From UBA7359 sp963976795 (GTDB lineage Bacteria > Pseudomonadota > Gammaproteobacteria > Eutrophobiales > Eutrophobiaceae), in assembly GCA_963976795.1 (NCBI GenBank), contig CAXBLT010000004.1, positions 124,001 to 188,000 of the forward strand: a stretch of 64,000 bases of DNA, read 5' to 3'. A model generated the notes under the pieces. The model worked only from the letters and a program-made list of their open reading frames with translations, searched no databases and was not told where the DNA came from. Below, piece after piece: positions 43,305-50,262 of this stretch. Both the position numbers and the translations under genes were made by a program. Each line of letters opens with the position of its first letter. Position 1 is the first letter of the stretch.

Positions 43305-43874
43305 TTATGGTGAAAAAAGCATTTTTCGGCCTGAAAACTGACTTTTTAGAAACTCCATCTGATCCGCAAGAATTTTTCTATTTGATAAGGCAAGATATTC
43401 AGCCCAGTTCGGTACATAAGGTATCGCAAGTAAAGGCATGTTAGCGCGTTCAGGCGTTCGATTCCCTTTGCGGGTATTACAATGGCGACATGCTGTCACA
43501 ACATTTGACCAACGATCCCTGCCGCCCTTGGATATTGGAATAATGTGATCGCGTGTTAATGCCGCATCATTAAATTTGTGTCCACAGTACATGCATAAAG
43601 AGGCATCCCGCAAGAACAATTCACGGTTGGTTAACGGGGGAATAATACGCTTATTGTGTTTGGCTGGGTTGGAACGTTTGACGGCTATTATTGAATTGAT
43701 CTCAACGGTTGAACGCTGGCCAGTTAATCGACTAGTCCCACCATGAAACGTAAACACGCTATCACCAGCAGTCCAGGCAATCATTTCTCTGCTATAAAGA
43801 TTGACCGCATCTTGCCAAGGGATCCACCTGACGGGAGAACCTGCTATATCAAGTCTTAATATTAATGGTGTCAT
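43305..43874 (-). CDS. HNH endonuclease family protein
   Basis: A 189-residue protein. Its HNH domain (about 88-140) has a zinc ribbon CMYCGHKF, then LTRDHIIPISKGGRDRWSNVVTACRHCNTRKGNRTPE. The N-terminal part (RLDIAGSPVRWIPWQDAVNLYSREMIAWT) is characteristic of a widespread chromosomal HNH family of proteobacteria, not of homing enzymes. Cellular role unknown. It is divergent from mazG; a small hairpin CATCC-TTTC-GGATG lies between at about 43920-43935. Confidence 0.85.
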   Translation of the reverse strand: MTPLILRLDIAGSPVRWIPWQDAVNLYSREMIAWTAGDSVFTFHGGTSRLTGQRSTVEINSIIAVKRSNPAKHNKRIIPPLTNRELFLRDASLCMYCGHKFNDAALTRDHIIPISKGGRDRWSNVVTACRHCNTRKGNRTPERANMPLLAIPYVPNWAEYLALSNRKILADQMEFLKSQFSGRKMLFSP

Positions 43875-43999
43875 ATCGCTTTTGTTATTGGGTAGACTTT
43901 TGTAAAGTCATTCACCATAACATCCTTTCGGGATGAAACTATAGTGTGATTGTTTTATGCGAAACATTAACCAAGGTCAAGCCTTTAAATAAAAATCTA

Positions 44000-44803
44000 A
44001 TGAAAGAACTGGAAAGATTACTCGACATTATGAAGTTACTCCGAGATCCAGACAATGGGTGTCCGTGGGATAAAGAGCAAACGATTGATTCGATAAAGGC
44101 ATTTACTCTTGAAGAAGCATATGAGGTGGTGGATGCCATTGAGCGTAATGATATCGAAGGGTTACGGGATGAACTGGGGGATCTATTGTTTCATATTGTT
44201 TTTTATTCTGAAATGGCCGATGAGAGTAAACATTTTAATTTTCATGATGTGGTAAAGCAAGTGAATCAAAAACTTGAACGCAGACACCCGCATGTATTTT
44301 CAGACTTCAAGCTGGATAGTGTTGAAGAAGTTAAAACGCTTTGGGAACAAATAAAACAGCAAGAGCGTGATGCCGCCGCCAATGGTGCGGATAAGGAGCC
44401 AAACCATCTGCTCGATGATATTGGCAAACATATGCCGGCTATTAAAAGAGCTGAGAAATTACAAAAACGGACAGCGACTGTTGGTTTTGACTGGACTGAT
44501 AGTCAAGATATCTTAAATAAGATAGATGAAGAATTAAGCGAGCTTCGACAAGCACTCCAAGAGCCGGATAAAATCGACAATATTTCTGAGGAATTGGGTG
44601 ACTTGATGTTTTGCTGCGTTAATCTTGGCCGTCATTATAAAATTGATTCCGAGGTTTCACTTCGAGATACGAATGAAAAATTTGTCAGTCGTTTTAATTA
44701 CATAGAAGCAACCTTAAAAAAACAGAATAAATCGCTTGCTAATGCGACTTTGGAAGAAATGGATGCGCTTTGGGATGAAGCGAAGGCACTTGCTAGAAAG
44801 TAA
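44000..44803 (+). CDS. mazG: Nucleoside triphosphate pyrophosphohydrolase MazG
   Basis: A 267-residue house-cleaning NTP pyrophosphatase. The start MKELERLLDIMKLLRDPDNGCPWDKEQT is the conserved family opening; a GTG 18 codons earlier is less likely. The two MazG domains show the metal-binding EEAYEVVDAIE with DELGDLLFHIVF, and EELSELRQAL with EELGDLMFCCVN. Length and motifs are normal. Convergent with the SmpA-like gene (three bases between stops). Confidence 0.93.
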   Translation: MKELERLLDIMKLLRDPDNGCPWDKEQTIDSIKAFTLEEAYEVVDAIERNDIEGLRDELGDLLFHIVFYSEMADESKHFNFHDVVKQVNQKLERRHPHVFSDFKLDSVEEVKTLWEQIKQQERDAAANGADKEPNHLLDDIGKHMPAIKRAEKLQKRTATVGFDWTDSQDILNKIDEELSELRQALQEPDKIDNISEELGDLMFCCVNLGRHYKIDSEVSLRDTNEKFVSRFNYIEATLKKQNKSLANATLEEMDALWDEAKALARK

Positions 44804-44806
44804 GTG

Positions 44807-45100
44807 TTATTTAATGCGATCTCGATCCAGATCTATGATTTTACCGTTTGAATCAAACTTTATCTCAGTAATCCATTTATCAGAACTCTGAGGTGCAGGT
44901 ATGAAGAACCAGCTTTTTCGTAATATATTGTGATGATAATCAGTCTTTAGTGTTTCGTGATCTGGTGAGCCTAGCCTGTAGAGCACCTCTGCTTCTGACA
45001 TCCCTTTTCTAAGCTTGATGTAATCTCGCATATCAATCGCATCAGCAGAGGCCAAAGTCCCATAAAGTAGAATTAAAGTGAGGAGGAGGAGTTTCTTCAT
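44807..45100 (-). CDS. SmpA/BamE-like small exported protein
   Basis: A 97-residue protein with a signal peptide (KKLLLLTLILLYGTLASA) and a mature domain in the SmpA/OmlA pattern: IKLRKGMSEAEVLYRLGSPDHE, then strand SWFFIPA and WITEIKFDSNGKI. It lacks a lipobox, unlike BamE, so it is a soluble periplasmic relative. Partner unknown. Confidence 0.75.
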   Translation of the reverse strand: MKKLLLLTLILLYGTLASADAIDMRDYIKLRKGMSEAEVLYRLGSPDHETLKTDYHHNILRKSWFFIPAPQSSDKWITEIKFDSNGKIIDLDRDRIK

Positions 45101-45175
45101 GGTGTATTTATATTTATAAATTGCCTTTACGCCTAATAGAGTGACATTTTCCCGAGTGGTTCATTATTTCGGGAT

Positions 45176-45204
45176 AAAAAAAGGGTGCGGTTTTGAGCGC
45201 ACCC
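45176..45204 (-). terminator. Orphan rho-independent terminator
   Basis: GGGTGCG pairs with CGCACCC across eight bases; on the minus strand a run of seven T follows. The plus-strand side has no T-run, so it acts leftward only. The nearest leftward gene upstream starts beyond 46.1 kb and ends at 46181. Confidence 0.85.
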
Positions 45205-45300
45205 AATAGTCTAAAGGGGAGGAGATAGTCTACTATCTATCCTAAAGCATTTGTCATGCCATTTACGACATACTTTCATACAAAACAATGATTTATGAAT
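45176..45300 (-). ncRNA. Candidate small RNA ending in an orphan terminator
   Basis: On the minus strand an intrinsic terminator (GGGTGCG, eight-base loop, CGCACCC, then seven T; 45176-45204) has no coding gene upstream of it for nearly 1 kb. Before the terminator lie an unpaired C-rich stretch (CTCCTCCCC, complementary to Shine-Dalgarno sequences) and a small hairpin (GATAGT/ACTATC, 45220-45233). This arrangement fits a trans-acting small RNA. The 5' end is not determined; no firm promoter was seen. It could also be the relic of a gene lost when the neighbouring transposase arrived. Confidence 0.35.
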
Positions 45301-45341
45301 ATTATTGGCGTTTATCCCTTTGACTCACGTACATTAATTTA

Positions 45342-45356
45342 GTATACTGGTTATAC
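45342..45356. promoter_or_regulatory. Inverted repeat before transposase gene
   Basis: GTATA-CTGGT-TATAC lies about 30 bases before the transposase start and overlaps sequences resembling a -10 box (TATACT). A similar GTATAC-containing AT-rich motif occurs near 47270 in the opposite orientation. It could be an operator or part of an element end. Confidence 0.3.
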
Positions 45357-45384
45357 ATTAACTAGAACAAGGTTGAACTAAACA

Positions 45385-46248
45385 ATGGATGTACTTAATT
45401 TCTTTAAAGAATTTTCTGATGATGATAAGTGTTTACATCATCTTATGGTCACTCGCTTCGGTGAAATCCTAGATTGCCCTAAATGTGGCAAAAATGGGAA
45501 GTTTCACAGGGTAAAGAGTCGTCCTGTCTACTCTTGCCAGTTCTGCCGTCACCAGATCAGCCCAATGAAAGACACGCCTTTTGAGCGATCTCGTACTCCT
45601 TTGCAGAAGTGGTTCTATGCTATGTATCTTTTCACTACTTCCCGTCACGGCGTACCCGCTAAGGAACTACAACGCCAACTCTCTGTTACCTATAAAACAG
45701 CTTGGAGAATGGGGCATGAAATCCGAAAATACATGGCTGATGTAGATGGTGATTCCAATATGTCAGGTCATATTGAAGTCGATGAGTCTTTTCATGGTGG
45801 AAGAAGCGACAAAGCAGGCTTTCCTATTGAAAAGACAGCCGTATTCGGCATGATCCAACGTAATGGTGACGTTATAACTAAAGTCATTCCAAGACGAGCA
45901 AATGTACATATTCGCCCATTAATTAAACAGTACATTGATAAAGGCGCGACTGTTAGCTCTGACGAATGGGGCGGTTATCGTAAACTTAAAGAGCTTGGTT
46001 ACAATCACGGTATGGTTAATCATAGCCGCGAACAATGGAAAAACGGCGTTCATCATACCAATTCAATAGAAGGTTACTGGTCACGTATTAAGAACTCTAT
46101 TCGTGGTACACATGTACATGTATCAGGTAAACATCTACAAAAATATCTAGGTGAGTTCGAGTATCGCTACAATATGAGAGCTAATCCTTCTTTGATGTTT
46201 GATCTTCTTTTAAGGGCTTTTGCGTCATGCGGGACAAGAGCGAGTTAA
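45385..46248 (+). mobile_element. IS1595-family (ISXO2-like) transposase gene
   Basis: A 287-residue transposase. The N-terminus has a zinc ribbon (CPKCGKNG, then CQFCRHQ) and the helix PLQKWFYAMYLFTTSRHGVPAKELQRQLSVTYKTAWRM. The ISXO2-like DDE/N domain shows IEVDESFHGG (first Asp), SSDEWGGY (second Asp), and HTNSIEGYWSRIKNSIRGTH at the third acidic position. The frame is intact. I could not identify the usual short inverted ends or target duplication, so the element boundaries are open. Its 3' end overlaps a 55-residue gene on the other strand. Confidence 0.88.
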
Positions 46249-46348
46249 ACTTCTTCTTGCTTCCTTTAGTAGGATGTTGCTCTGCAAACTCTTTTAATTT
46301 GCCCTGTTTACGCGCTTCCTCAAGACTTAAATATTTGCCAGTAGACAT
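46181..46348 (-). CDS. 55-residue basic small protein (YLSLEEARK type)
   Basis: A short frame read by hand on the minus strand. The product begins MSTGKYLSLEEARKQGKLKE and continues FAEQHPTKGSKKKFNSLLSR, ending TSKKD. The pattern YLSLEEARKxGKL-x-FAxxHP-x-G is one I recall in many short bacterial proteins found beside ISXO2-type transposases. It lies two bases after the 158-residue gene and overlaps the transposase 3' end by 68 bases, tail to tail. Function unknown; partnership with the transposase is an inference from position. Confidence 0.65.
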   Translation of the reverse strand: MSTGKYLSLEEARKQGKLKEFAEQHPTKGSKKKFNSLLSRMTQKPLKEDQTSKKD

Positions 46349-46350
46349 GA

Positions 46351-46827
46351 TTATTTTTTATTCATTAATTCATTTAACCCAACAAGTTTATTTATTGAGC
46401 CTTCTAAAATTACAATATTTTTATTTGTCTCTACGTTTTGCCTAGAAATAGATTCAAGTTCATTATTAATTTTATTAACATCATTCGTTATAGATATATT
46501 TAATACATCAAATTTATCATCCAATTCCTTTGATTCGTTTCCAATATGAACATATAAGCCAAGTAAACCCAATAAAATAGTGATGGCTACGCCTATACCT
46601 ATATTCCTCATATCTCTAACATCGTCTTTAATAGACGTAATATCACCAAGTATATGCTCTACTCTAGTCTCTAAAACGGTCACTCTCTTGTCCAAATCCC
46701 CGCTTCCTCCTCCGCCTGTTGAACCCAAATTAGTGGGCGGATTCCAGTTACCCCCACTACCATGAATCTGAGTTACAGGAGAATAGTTACTACCTGCTCC
46801 TGTAGAATCTACATCAGGATTTGTCAT
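46351..46827 (-). CDS. Membrane coiled-coil hypothetical protein
   Basis: A 158-residue protein. Residues 1-45 are Gly/Asn/Pro/Ser-rich and disordered. Residues 47-72 are a short coiled coil (DKRVTVLETRVEHILGDITSIKDDV). A membrane helix follows at about 74-94 (IGIGVAITILLGLLGLYVHI), then another coiled coil to the end. This layout is similar to phage- or island-encoded membrane tether proteins with hemolysin-XhlA-like coiled coils. It is the middle gene of a tight three-gene minus-strand set (spacing one and two bases). Confidence 0.6.
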   Translation of the reverse strand: MTNPDVDSTGAGSNYSPVTQIHGSGGNWNPPTNLGSTGGGGSGDLDKRVTVLETRVEHILGDITSIKDDVRDMRNIGIGVAITILLGLLGLYVHIGNESKELDDKFDVLNISITNDVNKINNELESISRQNVETNKNIVILEGSINKLVGLNELMNKK

Positions 46828-46828
46828 C

Positions 46829-47233
46829 TTAATTATCCTCGTCCTTAATCTCTGTAGCAGGGTAAGTACGATTTAATAAATCCCTAAGCTGAATTAGCGC
46901 ACCATGAGGCATTGTTATTCTGGCTTTATTCTCTCTAAACGACTCGGTATCATCTAGTTCAACAGTTGTTTGATAGCCAGCCAATACGCCGCCTTCATGC
47001 TCTTTAACATCGCCATCAACAAGCCTTGCCGTTTCACTAATAATTCCCACAACATCAGCATAAAAAATAATATGGTGCATACCGTCGCCAGTTGGGCCGG
47101 TTACAATAGCATTTGTAGCAAAATGACTAGCAAAATGCGGTGCTCGATGATGCGGTATTTTCATTTCTTTTGGAACTTCGCCATCGTCTGGCATTTTGCT
47201 CCTAACTGACGGCCTCTTATCTTTCTCTCCCAT
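46829..47233 (-). CDS. Hypothetical protein, first gene of accessory operon
   Basis: A 134-residue soluble protein without export signals. It has a His-rich segment (IPHHRAPHFASHFATNA) and a beta-rich core (HHIIFYADVVGIISETARL, VLAGYQTTVELDDTESF, ARITMPHGALIQLRDLLNR). The pattern recalls small conserved proteins in which a dimeric beta-barrel is formed, but I cannot assign a family. It heads the operon with the membrane coiled-coil gene. Confidence 0.55.
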   Translation of the reverse strand: MGEKDKRPSVRSKMPDDGEVPKEMKIPHHRAPHFASHFATNAIVTGPTGDGMHHIIFYADVVGIISETARLVDGDVKEHEGGVLAGYQTTVELDDTESFRENKARITMPHGALIQLRDLLNRTYPATEIKDEDN

Positions 47234-47388
47234 TGAAACGCCCCTTATAAAAACTCAGGCTAATTATACATATTTGAGTATACATATGGCTAAAATTAAC
47301 TACGTGGCTCAACGGGATAATCGCCATATTATTTAATGTATTATATATTCAGTAACCATAGCAAAATATGAACAAAGAGCCAAAAACG

Positions 47389-47411
47389 CCGTTTTTTGAC
47401 TACAAAAACGG
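47389..47411. terminator. Hairpin with T/A-rich stem between island and folE2
   Basis: CCGTTTTT and AAAAACGG pair around a seven-base loop between the accessory operon and the folE2 gene, 27 bases beyond the folE2 stop codon. It may terminate folE2 transcription; the stem is short and mostly A-T, so strength is uncertain. Confidence 0.45.
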
Positions 47412-47437
47412 AGCTTAATTAAGTGGAAAAGAAAGAA

Positions 47438-48262
47438 TCAGGGTTTTTCTGTGTTTTCTTTTTCTTTATCGCAAGAAAGCATAGCGTAAGCAGAGTGATT
47501 ATGTATGGATTCAAAATTCTCTGATTCGATCGTATAGCCTAAAATTCTGTCATCTTCATTAAATTTTACTGCGACATCACGAACGATATCTTCAACGAAC
47601 TTAGGGTTATCGTATGCTCGTTCAGTGACGTACTTTTCATCAGGTCTTTTTAAAAGACCATATAGTTCACATGATGCAACTTTTTCAATCACATCAATGA
47701 GTTCTTCTATCCAGATAAAGTCAGCCATTCTAACGCAAGCTGTTATATGTGAGCGCTGATTATGCGCGCCATAATCAGCTATACTCTTCGAACAGGGGCA
47801 TAAGGAAGTGACTGGAACCAGTACTTTTACTAACACCGCTGGTTTTGCGTCCTTAATCTGACCGATAAAAGATACTTCGTAATCCATAAGACTTTTGACC
47901 CCGGATACCGGTGCCGCTTTATTAACAAAGTATGGGAAGGTCATTTCTATATCGCCCGATTGAGCGTTCAGTCGTTCGGTCATTTCTTTAATCATGCGTT
48001 TGAAAGATCGAACGGTAATCTCATACTCATGGTGATTGAGAATTTCGACAAAACGTGACATGTGAGTGCCTTTATATTCTTCAGGCAAGTTTACATACAT
48101 GTTGAAATTAGCAACGGTATGTTGCTCACGACCAGAACGATCACTCACCACAATCGGGTGCTTGATGTCTTTAATCCCAACCTTATCTATGGCTATGTGC
48201 CGGGTATCTAGACTATTCTGGGTATCCGGTATTTCTGTAGTTGCGGGTACTGGTTTATTCAT
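47438..48262 (-). CDS. folE2: GTP cyclohydrolase FolE2 (type IB)
   Basis: A 274-residue enzyme making dihydroneopterin triphosphate, the first pterin of folate and H4MPT synthesis. The type IB signatures are present: VSDRSGREQHTVANFNMYVNLP, KGTHMSRFVE, and the metal region TSLCPCSKSIADYGAHNQRSH. FolE2 works with metals other than zinc and is often used under zinc limitation. The start MNKPVPATTEIPDTQ is preferred over an ATG five codons upstream. Here it probably feeds both folate and the C1 pterin pathway. Confidence 0.92.
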   Translation of the reverse strand: MNKPVPATTEIPDTQNSLDTRHIAIDKVGIKDIKHPIVVSDRSGREQHTVANFNMYVNLPEEYKGTHMSRFVEILNHHEYEITVRSFKRMIKEMTERLNAQSGDIEMTFPYFVNKAAPVSGVKSLMDYEVSFIGQIKDAKPAVLVKVLVPVTSLCPCSKSIADYGAHNQRSHITACVRMADFIWIEELIDVIEKVASCELYGLLKRPDEKYVTERAYDNPKFVEDIVRDVAVKFNEDDRILGYTIESENFESIHNHSAYAMLSCDKEKENTEKP

Positions 48263-48397
48263 TTGCTTAAATTCCAATAACTTAGGTTAAGAAGGTGAAA
48301 GTAATAATAAGAGAAATTAACTAAGTTGAGTGATTCTACTCTAATTAAAGCTCATATCCATCCTACTAGGATGCGTTGTGTGGTGATAATGTTCCGG

Positions 48398-49291
48398 TTA
48401 TTTGTTGCGTTTAACGATGTAATCCGCAATTGCTCTCAGCATGTCGGCTTTATTGTCGAAGGAGTCAAGACACTCAAGTGCTTCATTGTATAAATCATTG
48501 GCAGCTTTTTTCGCACCTTCCATTCCAAGAAGGTTGGGATACGTTGGCTTATTCATGGCGATGTCTGAACCCTGTGGCTTACCTAATGTTTCGGTGTCAC
48601 TTTCAATATCAAGAATGTCATCCTTGATTTGAAAGGCCAAACCAATGCATTTTGCATATTGCGAGATTCGAGATAGTAATTCTCGATCAACATTATCAAC
48701 TGATAGTGCCCCCAATTCAGCACTTGCCCTGATTAAAGCCCCTGTTTTATGGATGTGCATATTTTCAAGTTCAGCAATAGTCAGAGATATACCAACCGAG
48801 GCTAAATCAATAGCTTGTCCTCCAGCCATACCTCTGGACCCACTGGCAATAGCAAGTGTTTCAATCATGGATAAACGTTGTTGATCATTTACCTGTATAT
48901 CAGGGTCATGAGCCAGTATGTGGAAGGATAATGCCTGTAAGGCATCTCCAGCTAATATCGCCGTGGCATCATCATAGGCCTTGTGGCAGGTTGGACGACC
49001 ACGACGCAGATCATCGTCATCCATTGCCGGTAAATCATCATGAATTAGAGAATATGCATGGATTATTTCAACGGCACATGCGGGCCCATTTAAAGCGATT
49101 AAATCTATGCCAAAAGCTTCCCCAGTGGCATATAAGATAACGGGACGTATGCGTTTACCATTGCCCAGGACTGAATAGCGCATCGCTTCATGCAATTTTT
49201 CAGGTTGAACCGAGGCTTCGGGTAACCAACGATCAAGCGCTGTTTCCACAGATTTTTGATAAACCTGCAATCGTTCAGTAAAGTCTGTCAT
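48398..49291 (-). CDS. ispA: Farnesyl diphosphate synthase IspA
   Basis: A 297-residue trans-prenyltransferase making C15 isoprenoid diphosphate for quinone and undecaprenol synthesis. The first Asp-rich motif is HDDLPAMDDDDLRRGRPTCH and the second is FQIKDDILD. The chain-length region (HAYSLI just before the first motif) is as in short-chain enzymes. It abuts xseB directly, a classical gammaproteobacterial xseB-ispA order; dxs does not follow. Confidence 0.94.
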   Translation of the reverse strand: MTDFTERLQVYQKSVETALDRWLPEASVQPEKLHEAMRYSVLGNGKRIRPVILYATGEAFGIDLIALNGPACAVEIIHAYSLIHDDLPAMDDDDLRRGRPTCHKAYDDATAILAGDALQALSFHILAHDPDIQVNDQQRLSMIETLAIASGSRGMAGGQAIDLASVGISLTIAELENMHIHKTGALIRASAELGALSVDNVDRELLSRISQYAKCIGLAFQIKDDILDIESDTETLGKPQGSDIAMNKPTYPNLLGMEGAKKAANDLYNEALECLDSFDNKADMLRAIADYIVKRNK

Positions 49292-49537
49292 TTATTCTTC
49301 GTTATTATCTGGGTTAAAAGGCTCTAATTTAGCGTTTCCGTCTTTTCCCAGTAATATGCTAACTTTTTGTTCGGCTTCACTCAGAGCTTGTTGGCATGTT
49401 TTGGTTAATAAAATACCGCGTTCAAAATGTTTAAGAGAGTCTTCCAGCGATAGTTCACCTTTTTCCATGGTCTGCACGAGCTGCTCAAGCTCAGCTAATG
49501 TTTTTTCGAAGTTGATTAAACTGGTTTTCTTTGGCAC
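49292..49537 (-). CDS. xseB: Exodeoxyribonuclease VII small subunit
   Basis: An 81-residue subunit of the nuclease that degrades single-stranded DNA into oligonucleotides. Motif: FEKTLAELEQLVQTMEKGELSLEDSLKHFERGILL, the full family core, with a helical coiled-coil shape. It directly precedes ispA. The large subunit gene is not in the window. Confidence 0.93.
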   Translation of the reverse strand: MPKKTSLINFEKTLAELEQLVQTMEKGELSLEDSLKHFERGILLTKTCQQALSEAEQKVSILLGKDGNAKLEPFNPDNNEE

Positions 49538-49696
49538 AAGAAATCTCTTAAATTAATAATGAGTTATAGTACGGGATGTCGCTAAAAAAGGCGCATATAT
49601 TATCATCACTTGGCCTCATTACCAGTATGGAAAATATGAAAATTTTAATTTCAGATCGTGTTTGACAGTGATTTGAGGCTAGGCTAAAGTTTTAGA

Positions 49697-49717
49697 AACT
49701 TAGACTAAGTCTAAGTT
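49697..49717. promoter_or_regulatory. Palindromic operator upstream of rubrerythrin operon
   Basis: Two perfect 10-base arms (AACTTAGACT / AGTCTAAGTT) flank one central A, 43 bases before the rubrerythrin start. The long perfect symmetry and position at the promoter suggest a binding site for a dimeric regulator, perhaps an Rrf2/IscR-like iron-sulfur protein, which would fit regulation by iron or peroxide. The regulator gene is not visible nearby. Confidence 0.5.
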
Positions 49718-49760
49718 AAGGCGAATACAATATTATCGGATAGAAACTTGGAGGAGATGT

Positions 49761-50180
49761 ATGGAACTTAAAGGCTCTAAAACCGAAGAAAATCTCAAAG
49801 CAGCATTTGCTGGTGAATCACAGGCAAATCGCCGTTATCTTTATTTTGCACAAAAAGCAGATGTCGAGGGTTTTAATGATGTTTCTGCTGTCTTTAGATC
49901 AACTGCTGAAGGTGAAACAGGTCATGCCCATGGTCATTTGGAATACCTGGAGGCTGTAGGTGACCCAGCAACTGGCGAACCTATTGGAAGCACAGATCTT
50001 AATCTCAAAGCAGCAATTGCTGGTGAGACGCATGAGTATACTGACATGTATCCTGGTATGGCTAAGTCAGCTCGTGAAGAAGGTTTTGATGAGATTGCCG
50101 ATTGGTTTGAAACCTTGGCAAAGGCAGAACGTTCTCATGCGAATCGTTTTACCAAAGCATTAGCTAACCTCGGTTCATAA
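49761..50180 (+). CDS. Rubrerythrin (diiron protein)
   Basis: A 139-residue ferritin-like diiron protein. The iron ligands lie in the helix motifs ENLKAAFAGESQANRRY, AEGETGHAHGHLEYL, AIAGETHEYTDMYPG and AKAERSHANRF. The C-terminal rubredoxin domain of classical rubrerythrin is absent, so this is the short form. It probably reduces peroxide in the cytosol. A strong GGAGGAG ribosome site precedes it. It heads an operon with an Fe-S oxidoreductase and a DUF3501 protein, a set repeatedly found together in proteobacteria. Confidence 0.92.
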   Translation: MELKGSKTEENLKAAFAGESQANRRYLYFAQKADVEGFNDVSAVFRSTAEGETGHAHGHLEYLEAVGDPATGEPIGSTDLNLKAAIAGETHEYTDMYPGMAKSAREEGFDEIADWFETLAKAERSHANRFTKALANLGS

Positions 50181-50262
50181 GTATTAGTAAAGTTATCAGG
50201 CCAATTGAGCCGGTTAATGTCGGCTCAATCTTTTATCCTGTGTTAACTTGAATTGCTAGCTT

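Noticed and set aside
46227..46445. Plus-strand frame following the transposase
   Set aside because: The same bases encode the 55-residue minus-strand protein with a recognisable pattern; the plus-strand product looks random.
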